Assembly: GCA_963942565.1 (NCBI GenBank)
Contig: OZ012686.1
Location: 11,921,983 to 11,985,982 of the forward strand
DNA: 64,000 bases
From: Maea johnstoni
Taxonomy: Eukaryota; Annelida; Polychaeta; Spionida; Magelonidae
Direction: 5' to 3'
Part shown: one piece after another, positions 40,750-64,000 of the stretch
Position numbering within the stretch: the stretch's first letter is position 1
Layout: each line of letters starts with the position of its first letter
The notes under the pieces: model-generated
What the model saw: only the letters and a program-made list of their open reading frames with translations
What the model was told of the DNA's origin: nothing
Database searches by the model: none
Made by a program: the position numbers and the translations under genes

Positions 40750-40847
40750 CAATTCTGGTGTTTCCTGTGTACCAGAATTGTTTCCTCTGCCAATTCTGGT
40801 GCGTACCAGAATTGTTAATCAGGCAATACTGGTACGTACCAGAATTG
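40750..40847. repeat. Three tandem palindromes (CAATTCTGGT...ACCAGAATTG)
   Basis: Palindromes at 40750-40780, 40791-40814 and 40824-40847 all have arms CAATTCTGGT (CAATACTGGT in the third) and ACCAGAATTG. They lie ~80 bases from the 5' LTR of the retrotransposon, outside it. Confidence 0.85.
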
Positions 40848-41572
40848 TTCGAGTATTTCTTTCCTGCCATCCGTCGCCATATGAAATGAACTGATCCGAT
40901 AGTTTAATTCTTTGTCGCTAGGTGTCAGGTTTAGATAAGATTAATGAAATGAACCAGGCTGACAGCTGTCAAATTTTGCTGTTAGAGACGTTGCAGGCAG
41001 GCATACCAGTGGCAGTATTTTCACTGCAGTGACAGTTCAGGTCTATATAATTTTAAAAATGGTCTCTTTAAAGCAGGCCAAACATAGATAATGAATAATG
41101 ATAAAGACAGACTGACTAAGGTATCAGATCCTAAGTGTAGTGTGCCCCTTTGTGTACAAATTATATTCCCGGCCTAAGTATCCCGGACCCACCCTATAGA
41201 TACCAAATGGTGAATATATATATATATACATGTTTAAAAACCAATTAAACAAAATTGAATCTTGCCCCGCACGGCCTTAATGTCCTTTCACTTGACAAAG
41301 GCCATATTCCCAACTAATGATTACTGCTTCACAGGATCATGTCAAACTAACCTTTATCAAAAGGATAACATGCATGATGAAGAGGCTTGTACTGTGAATA
41401 AGGATATTGAGACATTTTGGGGTTATCATTCAAATTTGGATATATTTTATTATTGATCAGATGACAAAATGAAAAAATCATATTTCAGTTTATATTTCAT
41501 ATATCTAGAATGAAAAGAATTAGTCTTTTAGAATATATGTCTAGTTTAATGTATGATCAAAGGTACCAGATC

Positions 41573-41765
41573 AAGTGTCTAACTGCAATTTTAAAACAAT
41601 TAAGAAAACCTTTATAGTTCAGTTGAAATATACTGATCATCATCTATATTGGAATTGCAGTTAGATCACTCAATAGCATCCCGAAATGAGGTGATCATAT
41701 CAGTATATTGCAACTTAACTATAAAGGTTTTCTTAATTGTTTTTTAAAAAAGCAGTTAGACACTT
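41573..41765. mobile_element. 193-bp fold-back MITE
   Basis: Arms of ~70 bases: AAGTGTCTAACTGC and GCAGTTAGACACTT at the ends, then ACAATTAAGAAAACCTTTAT paired with ATAAAGGTTTTCTTAATTGT. The centre carries TGATCAT repeats. Confidence 0.82.
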
Positions 41766-43458
<1,693 letters not shown>

Positions 43459-43658
43459 NNNNNNNNNNNNNNNNNNNNNNNNNNNNNNNNNNNNNNNNNN
43501 NNNNNNNNNNNNNNNNNNNNNNNNNNNNNNNNNNNNNNNNNNNNNNNNNNNNNNNNNNNNNNNNNNNNNNNNNNNNNNNNNNNNNNNNNNNNNNNNNNNN
43601 NNNNNNNNNNNNNNNNNNNNNNNNNNNNNNNNNNNNNNNNNNNNNNNNNNNNNNNNNN
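43459..43658. other. Assembly gap (200 N)
   Basis: Exactly 200 N bases, a conventional gap size. The sequence resuming at 43659 is the last ~80 bases of a TTAA MITE, so the gap hides the rest of that element. Confidence 0.99.
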
Positions 43659-43739
43659 GCAACATGGTTTAGATGGTTTTCAAATATCTTTGCGTTCTTG
43701 TACTTAAGACGAAATTAGCCTCAACATTGGAAGGGTTAA
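43659..43739 (+). mobile_element. TTAA-type MITE, right part only, cut by the assembly gap
   Basis: Begins at GCAACATGGTTTAGATGG and runs to CATTGGAAGGGTTAAGG, matching the last ~80 bases of the family. The left part is hidden by the N run. Confidence 0.75.
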
Positions 43740-44102
43740 GGGGCAGGTACCTTGTTTCATAGGTGGAGGTAACTTTTGGAAGAGGTGAATTTATCTTCCC
43801 GGGAAACCATGTAATTTCAAATAATAATTCAAATAATTTGTACTTTGACTAAGAAATGCTACCTGCTGCATGTAATATTGAGGCAGACCATGTTAAGAGC
43901 CTCCAATCCCTCACTGTCACCTAGCTACTATACTGTTGTAACGCCACCTACCTGCAACTACAGTTCTTGGGTGCCCTTGACAAATGTACTTGGGAATACC
44001 AAGAAAAAACTGGCATTTTCCTAGCAATATCCTAAGAATTTGCAGGTATTCCAACCTTACCACCTTTTGGATTAAATATTTTAGAGGTACAGGAATTAAT
44101 CT

Positions 44103-44320
44103 TTAACTCTTCCAATCCTGAGGCTACTTTCGTCCAAAGCACAAGGACACACAGATTTTAATGAACCATCTAAACCCTGTCGTGCTGGTATTCATTGGAA
44201 AGCTCTCACTGAGTACTCTCAGATGAGTACCCATGAGCCAGGGCATGATGGCAGACATTTTATAGAATTTTTGCATCATTTTGTATTGGCCAAAGTAGCC
44301 ACCAGCAGTATAAGGGTTAA
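44103..44320 (-). mobile_element. TTAA-type (piggyBac-like) MITE
   Basis: Flanked by TTAA on both sides. Ends read CTCTTCCAATCCTGAGGCTA and GTAGCCACCAGCAGTATAAG, with the family's internal ACCATCTAAACCCTGTC segment. Confidence 0.85.
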
Positions 44321-44562
44321 TCATTTCCCCAACAGATACTAAAGATTCTTCATTCCTTGGTCCACTATATCATATATGTGTGTTTAGGTGTAATGTTATC
44401 TTTTAATAGATGTCTTTAATTCATTCATTTAATTTATTATTCTGAAGAAGTTCTATGCTCCCCTTCCATTCCCGGAATTGATATTAAAAAAAGCTCATAA
44501 TGCTAATTAGTGTTTGATAAAGTTAAAAACAAAATGGTATGGTAGCAGTATAATATGACCAT

Positions 44563-44992
44563 AGGTCCAAATAAGAGAATAGTTCCTTAGGCCCAAAAAA
44601 ATATGTTTGGTTCTTATTACCCTACCCTACCTAGTTATTGTCCCCTACCCTAAAGTTTTTTTTTGCCAATCCTACTGAAAAATGAACTGTTCCTATACAA
44701 AAACAGCCTCGCTTTCCCAAATATCAATTCTCCCACCATTATTATTGATTTCTGGATGAACAGAAGTACAAGTACTGCATATAAAGACAATTACAACAAG
44801 GCAAACTTTATTGCAGAAATCTAACTCCAGGGAATCGTGTGAGCTAAAGAATAAGAATAATAAAAAAAAAAATTTAAAAAAGAAAAATTCCCTACCTACC
44901 CTACTTAAAAATTTTAAGGATGTAATGGGAACCAAACACTTTTTTTGGGCCTTTAAATATAATAATTTTTAACTATTTTCATATTTGGACCT
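44563..44992. mobile_element. 430-bp MITE with AGGTCCAAATA termini
   Basis: AGGTCCAAATAAGAGAATAG and the inverted TATTTTCATATTTGGACCT bound it. GGCCCAAAAAAA and GTTTGGTTC recur inverted just inside each end, as do CCCTACC blocks. An isolated end-like piece lies at 45308-45355. Confidence 0.72.
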
Positions 44993-45393
44993 AACAACTT
45001 AACCACTGTAATAGGCATCTCAACTCTGAGGGTGACACATGGTGCCTAATTGCTATTGAGGTCTCAGTGCTACTCAACCCAGTGTTTAACCCATTCACCC
45101 AAGTTGACCATTGTACACAGTAACCACAGAGACATATTAGTGAATTATATAAACAATACATGAATTAAACAATCTAGCTAAATGCACTCGACTGTGTAGC
45201 TATAAACTAGCATAAAGAAACCTGTAAAGAATAGTTGGTAGCCCTGGTAGTGTCGTGACCAGGCAGACCTGGTCATATATACAGTGCAGTGATCCTGGAA
45301 ATCTGGCATGACTAGGGGCTAAGATGATTTTTAACCATTTTCCTATTTGGACCCACGGTCATAGTATTGGTACGAACGAAATGGTACAGCGTA

Positions 45394-45607
45394 TTAACCC
45401 TTATGCTGCTGGTGGCTAATTTGCCCAATATAAAATGATGCAAAAAACCTGAAAAATGACTGAAACCCTGGCAAATGGGTACTCATCTGAGAGTACTGAG
45501 CGAGAGCTATCCAATGAATACCAACATGACAGGTTTTAGATGTTTTTTCAAAAATCTTTGCATCCTTGTGCTTTGGACGAAAGTAGCCCCAGCATTGGAA
45601 GGGTTAA
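45394..45607 (+). mobile_element. TTAA-type (piggyBac-like) MITE
   Basis: A well-preserved copy: TTAA, then CCCTTATGCTGCTGGTGGCT, ending AGCATTGGAAGGG before TTAA. It lies just upstream of the tandem exon-boundary copies of the coiled-coil gene. Confidence 0.88.
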
Positions 45608-46148
45608 CAGTACTGAAAACTGTACTTTATTGCATTATTACCTTTTAATTTTGATGATAATAGTTATGTTTAGGATCCTGGACAATCCCTAGTAAATGAT
45701 AGTTTCACAGAGGTTAGTATTGTTATGAAACGGCATGATACAGTATTTTTTGAAACAACACAGGTACCAGTACCTATTAATGGTATCCAACCTTAAGTGT
45801 ATGTCCATTCATTCTTTATCTTAATGTTGATATGTTTGTACTGTTTTGCAGCTTACACAAGTCGTTACCACAGAAGAAAAATCTCAGGGACCAGTTAAAT
45901 AATAATTATAATTTCATTTATTCACTTATCTTATATGTACACATACATGTATATGAACATGTAGGCATTCATTCTCTACATTGATGGTATTATTTTCATC
46001 TTGTTTTGCGGTTTACACAAGTCATCACAGGAAAAGATCCTGAGGGACCAGTTAAACAATAATAATTATTCACTCATTTATATGTACACATACATGTGTG
46101 CATTTATTCTTTATGTTGATGGTAATATTTTGTCTTTTTGATTTTCAG

Positions 46149-54584
<8,436 letters not shown>

Positions 54585-54828
54585 CTGATCTTCACTACCT
54601 CGGCATCCAAATGTCTTCCGGCGATGAAAACGGTTCATGCGGCTCTTCATAGATGGCGCTGTGATGAAAGCGATAGACTGAGTGATCTCCTGAGGCTTGT
54701 CAACATTCGTATGAGTTCCTGTGATGTCTACTAGATGTCTCGCGGTAAAAATGTTTCTCGGGGTTCTTTATAGGTGGCGCTGTAAAGAAGATAGCATAAT
54801 AGTATGTTACTTGTGTATTGTATTTGAA
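54585..54828 (+). other. 3' flank of the coiled-coil gene
   Basis: Contains two diverged versions of a GATGGCGCTGTGATGAAAGC-like segment (near 54650 and 54773), suggesting a local duplication in the 3' UTR. No clear AATAAA close to the stop. Confidence 0.4.
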
Positions 54829-55100
54829 GGTCTGGCACATGCAAATATTTTTAGATGTATGAATTATTTTCAAAAATAATTTTACCAACGTTGGCCTTTG
54901 AATTGAAAATTAAAATGTTTACAACTTTTTCGCCCACAAATGCCAAGCGAACTAGTGGTCTGGCATATTCAAATATTTGAAGATTATGAATTATTTTCAG
55001 AAAATGGATATTTGAAGATTTATGGATTATTTTTGAAAATAGTTGTATCAAAGTTCTCCTTTGAAATAGCATCAAAGTTGAAGTTCACTAAAAAATTCTT
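54829..55100. repeat. 128-bp tandem duplication (two diverged units)
   Basis: GGTCTGGCACATGCAAATAT at 54829 and GGTCTGGCATATTCAAATAT at 54957, each followed by GAATTATTTTCA and CCTTTGAA. Confidence 0.7.
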
Positions 55101-57113
55101 TATACAAAAAAAAATAAAACGTTTACAAAATTTTCACCCAACTGGGCACAAAGGACACTGATTTTTGGGTGTCCTATATTTCAACATAGTTCACAATATT
55201 ACAACCACAAGCATATATTTACTTATTCAAAAATGCATAGTATCTTTAATCAAAGTATTAGCTTTACTATGGAATGAAAAATATCAAACTATTTGCTTGA
55301 AATGTACACTTTCAAAAATTCCTGGTGAAAATATTATGGTGTCCTAATTCCTAAAGTTTGTTTTTTAATGGTTTGGGTGTTCAAATGATGCTCAGATACC
55401 CTTGTTGGAGAGGATCAATTTCATGTTATGTCATATTATATGGATATGTGCTGTAAAACTCTACATTTACCGCTACATTTCCAACATATCCAGAACATAT
55501 TTCAAGAGTAGTATTCATTCCAACAGACCCCACTCAGAAGGTAATTTGTGGGTCTTTAGATATGCTTGTATTGAAAACTTGTAAGAAACATGGTACAGTA
55601 TTGTTGAACATATAATTGTCTTTGGAGGTGGTTTGAGCCATATGTCTTAAATGGCTTTGTAGATACTGATTAGTAAAAAGCTGGGCACATGACAAAGGGA
55701 ATGCAATGAGAGTGAAGGACAGAACACTATTCTATTTAGACAAATTCAATCTCGAAGCAGTACTCATTGGAGGTGTTTTAAAAAGTTGCATTTCATTTCA
55801 TTCCCTAAGTATCAAAATGGTATATTTTATTTAAGCAGTTTTAATCTCAAGAAGAGTTTTTTACGAGGAAAGTTTAAAAATTTACCTCATATATGTCCTA
55901 CCCAGTTTATTTTAAAGGGTTCATTGTTCAAGATCACCTTGGGTGATGCAGATACAGAAAGGAAAACACATTTTTCACACCAACCCAACATACCCTTTCC
56001 CCTGATTCTCCTTCTTGGGTGTTTGTCTTTAGGACTGGTCAACACACAAACGCCTGATAGTTTTAATTGTTATGATTTTCTTGCACCGGCTGACTCCAAA
56101 CATGCCTGTATTCGAGTACCATTTGTTTTGCTTTCCGAAGCACAAAGGGCCTTTATGATTCCCCGTGATGGCCTCTTTGAGTCATCCGGGGCATTTTCAT
56201 TGGGTATTAGTGACCATGACTAAGAATAACATTGACGCCCTTCTTTGGGGTACCACACTGGACACAACAATCGAACCCAAATTCTACCCCGCCACAACAT
56301 AAACTTATCTTAGCAAAAATTTGCGTACAAAGTTTAGACAGGTAGTTGTGGTATTTGGGGGTCTACCAGGCATCTTGATGAAGATGTTTACCCTTCTTTT
56401 GTGGGGGTTGTTTCGGGGGGTGTTTTGGGGTTGCGGTTTGGGGTGTCCGGTACCCTTGTCTCTGCTGAGCACACAAGCGGGCACTCAGGGTCCGACTCTG
56501 TCACGTCAGAAATGTGTCAGGGCATTTGGTGCACTAACGCGCCCCTGGGAAAAATCTCGAGTGGCTTTTGTCAAATATGTTCTATGATTTGACACTTTCA
56601 AGATGCATTTTCTGCTGGTGTCTAGTGTATCATTATATTCCTAATTTTAGAAAACTAAAAACATTTTTTTAAGTTTGAAATAGTCTTTTTTCTCTTTATG
56701 ATTATAACTAAAAACATTTCTTATTGGAAAACTTATGTTCCTTGGAAAACTAAAAACATTTTTTTAAGTTTGAAATAGTTTTTATTTTTATTTTATTAAA
56801 ACTAAAAACATATTTCTTATTGGAAAACTTGAAATATTATCTACTGAAGTATTTATCTTTAAACATCACTGATCACTTATACAGTGGGTAATGTTTCAAG
56901 TAGAACAGCATATTATCAGGTTCTACATAGATTGTACCATGAATTCTCAGTAATTTGGACCTAAGAATCTTGGCCACCATAATTATTTTGCATAAATGAT
57001 TATCGGGAAATATGGGCCACTGCCCTTGACAGTAAAGCATTTTGAATTTGAATAACAGGAAAACGTGTGCCAGTTCCTATATTTGAAAGGCATCATCAGT
57101 CACAGGTTTACCC
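55101..57113. other. Unassigned intergenic sequence
   Basis: No gene or repeat family is firm. A segment at 55250-55440 (GTTTGGGTGTTCAAATGATG) is related to 59870-59990 (GTTTGGGTCTCCAAATGACA), so it is an unnamed dispersed repeat. The 145-residue frame at 55786-56223 has no recognisable domain. Confidence 0.4.
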
Positions 57114-57328
57114 TTAACCATTATGCTGCTGAGGCCACTTTCAGCTAAGGCACAAGAATGCAGAATTTTTTGAAAATTCTTTAAACCCTGGCATGTTGGT
57201 ATGCATTGGAAAGCTCTTGATGAGTACTATTTGATGAGCACACATTTGCCAGGGTTTCAGTGATTATCAGTTTTTTTCACAATATTTTGATTTGATCAAA
57301 TTAGCCACCAGCAACATAAGGACTATAA
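57114..57328 (-). mobile_element. TTAA-type MITE, diverged
   Basis: Starts TTAACCATTATGCTGCTGAG and ends GCCACCAGCAACATAAGGAC. The right TTAA is no longer recognisable. Confidence 0.75.
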
Positions 57329-57481
57329 GGTTTCCTACAGAGAATTGTATATGGGTCTTGAGTTATATTTACTTCCACCTTATCAGTACAGAGGAAGTTT
57401 GTTGATGTTTGTCTTTACAATTCTCACAGCTTATCCTGTGAAAGTACTTAAAGACTACATGTAGATTGCTATTCAAATAAG

Positions 57482-57846
57482 GGAGAACTGCCTCCTCTAA
57501 CCGTGGTTATGGTAACTATGACAAGTTAGGAGATCCAGAGGAATTTGCAATCTTAATCCTTATGCTGCTGGTGGCTAATTTGACCAATACAAAATAATGC
57601 AAAAAAGCTGGAAAATCACTGAAACCCAGGCAAATGGGTACTCATCTGACAGTACTCAGCAAGAGCTATCCAATGAATACCACCATGACAGGGTTTAGAT
57701 GGTTTTCAAATAATCTTTGCATCCTTGTGTTTTGGACGAAAGTAGCCTTAGCATTGGAAGGGTTGAATAATGGAGAACTCCCATCTGTAGCCGTGGTAAT
57801 GGTAACTATGGCAAATTAGCATATCCAGAAGAATTTGCAATCTTAA
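57482..57846 (+). repeat. Pair of ~75-base direct repeats flanking a MITE
   Basis: The segments 57482-57556 and 57772-57846 share GGAGAACT, CCGTGGT and the run GAATTTGCAATCTTAATC. The first is filled by the TTAA MITE and the second is empty. Confidence 0.75.
57553..57766 (+). mobile_element. TTAA-type MITE inside a tandemly duplicated site
   Basis: Starts TTAATCCTTATGCTGCTGG and ends TAGCATTGGAAGGGTTGAA. It is flanked by two copies of a ~75-base host sequence (57482-57556 and 57772-57846). The second copy keeps an unfilled CTTAATC. Confidence 0.85.
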
Positions 57847-61731
<3,885 letters not shown>

Positions 61732-62140
61732 GAGAATAAGACAATATAGAAAGCAGGGTAGGTTTTGGAGTACAAATATCATAAGAGGCGTTGCAGAATG
61801 AATTCTTATTTGCTGTCTTTTGTCGCAAAAAAAAGAGAAAAAATTGAGAATAAAAAAAAAATATGGAAAGTAGCATAAATTTTGGAGTACAAATATCAGA
61901 GGCATCGCAGAATTCTAGTTTGCTGTCTTTTGTCGATTTTTTTTAAATTCAGTAATAGGAAAAATATTGAAAGCTGCATAAGTTTGGAGTACAAATATCA
62001 TCAGAGGCATTGCAGAATTCTAATTTGCTGTCCTTTGTAGCAAAAAAAAAAAAAATCGAGAATAGTACAAGTATTGGAAGCAGCATAAGTTTTGGAGTGC
62101 AAATATCATCGTAGAATTCTAATTTACTGTCTTTGTTGTG
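61732..62140. repeat. ~108-bp minisatellite, four diverged units
   Basis: Units start near 61732, 61847, 61951 and 62058, each with TTTGGAGTACAAATATCAT, GCAGAATTCTAATTTGCTGT and an A-rich tail. Confidence 0.85.
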
Positions 62141-62252
62141 TGTTGATTGTGGCGTCAGACAGGTAACGATGGTCGCCTACTTCACCGACAGTTACTACGC
62201 GTCTGTGGCAACCGCTCCCGCTCACCGTGCTAAGTACATTAAAGCTAAGTGC

Positions 62253-62465
62253 TTAACCCTTCCAATGCTAAGGCATCTTTCCTCCAAAGCACAAGAACAC
62301 AAACATTTTGGAAAACCATCTAAACCCTGTCTTGTTGGTATTCATTAGATAGCTCTCCCGGAGTACTTTCAGATGAGTACCCATTTGCCAGGGTTTCAAT
62401 CATTTTTCAGGTTTTTTGCATCATTTTGTATTTGCCAAATTAGCCACCAGCAGCATAAAGGTTAA
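62253..62465 (-). mobile_element. TTAA-type (piggyBac-like) MITE
   Basis: TTAA-bounded; starts CCCTTCCAATGCTAAGGCAT, ends GCCACCAGCAGCATAAAGG. Related short sequences (AAAGCTAAGTGC and AAAGCTAGGTGC) flank it, suggesting a locally repeated target. Confidence 0.85.
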
Positions 62466-62651
62466 AGCTAGGTGCTTTAGATAAAGCAGTTGCATTAGTC
62501 TAATATATTTACCTTCGTTTGTAACCCAAAACCTCGCATGATTCTGCGTCACCACATCTTGAACACGCCTCGCGAGGCACAGCTCTGTGTTTGCCGAACG
62601 CGAGTCGATTCATCGCTTCCTCGCCCCACAGGAAGCTCCGAGTCACTACAG

Positions 62652-63205
62652 AGATATCGGGTAAAGTCACTCGCAAGAATGTAACGTCTACCAAATACAC
62701 CAACACCCGATACCTTCGCAATACGATTCTGTGCTGAACTTGTTTGAAATATACAAGTCTTCAGAGATATCGGGTAAAGTCACTCGCAAGAATGTAACGT
62801 CTACCAAATACACCAACACCTGATACCATTCAGTGTTGAACTTGTTTGAAATATACAAGTCTTCACAGATATTGGGTAAATTTACCTGCAAGAATTTAAT
62901 GTCTACGAAATACACCACCACCCAATACTTTCATAATACGTCTTACTTTTATGTAGAGAAATATGTATCGAAACTATTTGGGCATATGTTTTATTCATGG
63001 TGTAATTGTCCTTTGACGTGGTCTTGTTTGAAATATGCAAGACTCCACAGATATTGGGTAAATTCACATGCAAGATAGAAAATCTACCAAATACCCCACC
63101 ACCTGATACCCTCGCAATACATTTCAGTGCTTAACTTGATGTTGTTTGAAATATACAAGTTTCCTCAAATATTGGGTAAATTCAGCTGCAAGAATATAAG
63201 TCTTG
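62652..63205. repeat. ~113-bp minisatellite, five diverged units
   Basis: AGATATCGGGTAAA-type motifs at 62652, 62765, 62867, 63049 and about 63167, each followed by GCAAGAATGTAACGTCTACC and TTGTTTGAAATATACAAGT. Spacing is 113, 102, 182 and ~118; the longer interval holds unrelated bases. Confidence 0.85.
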
Positions 63206-63560
63206 GAAACAACCCACTTCACCGATTAGAGTTAACTGACTTCTATGTGCCAGTTTTTAACGGGCATGTAATGGCCATATATCTCTTTCAATGGGCCCAT
63301 GATGTAGTCTTATTTAAAAAACGCATAGGTGCAAATATTGTCAGTTCCATGGAACTTTTGAGCAACTTATTTACTGTTGCATATTAAGATGTTGGTCAAG
63401 TGATGCAACAAACTTTCCCTGTATGTATAGGCTTACAGTTTGATATACTGAATACATTATCAAGGGTTTATTCAATGTGTAAAATGCTTGGTCATATGGT
63501 AACCAGGTATGGTGATAGCAATGCTGATGCAGTCTTGCTGGCATGCCATGTACATACTTT

Positions 63561-63990
63561 GGGGGACCTGTCCTGATGGTCCAGTGGTCTAAGGCGTTGC
63601 CATTGACTGCTAGCTGTCTCTCAGCACTGTAGGCTTGGCCCGAAGGCTGAGTGTTCTAAGGTGTTACCACTGGCTGCTCGCTGTCTCTCACCACTGAGGG
63701 CCTACCCTGATGGCAGAGTGGTCTGAGGTGTTACAACTGACTGCTAGCTGTCTCTTGCCACTGAGGGTCACCCTGATGGCCGTGTGGTCTAAGGCATTGC
63801 CACTGACTGCTTACTGTCTCTCGCAATTGCCCAGGTTCAAATCCTGTCTGAGGCAAGTGAGAAAGTTGCCAGTGACATGGGGTTAGGCGGTGGTTTTTGC
63901 TGGGTACTCTGATTTCCTCCACCACCTATGACTGGCTAGTCACAAAATGTCCTCAATATGGCAGAAAAAATCCATCCAAATACATACATA
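63561..63990 (+). mobile_element. tRNA-derived SINE (family 1) with a four-fold tRNA head
   Basis: Four head units of ~67 bases (starting about 63566, 63629, 63696 and 63763) each contain TGGTCTAAGGYRTTGCC-like A-box regions and CTGACTGCTNRCTGTCTCTC. Only the last has the B box (GGTTCAAATCC) and the body: GAGAAAGTTGCCAGTGACAT, GGGTACTCTGATTTCCTCC, then an A-rich AAATACATACATA tail. Confidence 0.78.
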
Positions 63991-64000
63991 AGATGAACCA

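Noticed and set aside
55786-56223. 145-residue open frame, with another at 56321-56587
   Set aside because: No domain, no splice context, unremarkable composition; consistent with chance in non-coding DNA.

Overview
The window is invertebrate metazoan DNA: AT-rich, intron-rich, and crowded with miniature inverted-repeat transposable elements (MITEs), TA microsatellites and tRNA-derived SINEs. Two tandem CYP4F-like cytochrome P450 genes and the tRNA-SINE style fit an invertebrate deuterostome (amphioxus, hemichordate or echinoderm). A lophotrochozoan cannot be excluded. Nothing here is bacterial.

Layout on the + strand. Positions 1-9769 hold the last eight exons of a first CYP4F-like P450, whose 5' end lies before the window. 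Positions 14804-34665 hold a complete paralogue: 12 exons whose phases all join and give a 508-residue protein. The seven 3' exons visible in full in both copies have identical lengths and phases. The I-helix differs: the upstream copy reads FAGHDTT, the downstream copy FEGHDTT with the glutamate that CYP4 enzymes use for covalent haem attachment. Introns of both genes are filled with nested DNA-transposon derivatives. These include a three-deep nest at 19883-22947, a long fold-back element at 16935-17814, and a hAT-like insertion inside another MITE at 6106-7288.

Positions 35053-40667 (- strand) hold a Ty3/gypsy-like LTR retrotransposon. It looks whole and very young: LTRs identical by eye and one long gag-pol frame. 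A 200-base assembly gap lies at 43459-43658. The last two exons of an unidentified coiled-coil protein lie at 46149-46379 and 54518-54584. The intron-exon boundary of the first has been copied in tandem twice upstream of itself.

The right half (43.6-64 kb) is gene-poor. It carries about ten copies of a ~210-bp piggyBac-like MITE with TTAA target duplications, several 80-115 bp minisatellites, a LINE 3' tail and a SINE with a four-fold tRNA head. One further copy of the TTAA MITE sits exactly at the stop codon of the first P450 gene. Its TTAA target contains the TAA stop, so coding was preserved while the start of the 3' UTR was replaced.

All exon boundaries were read by eye from splice sites, phase and homology between the paralogues. 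Repeat-family names rest on termini and target duplications only, because no transposase genes are visible.
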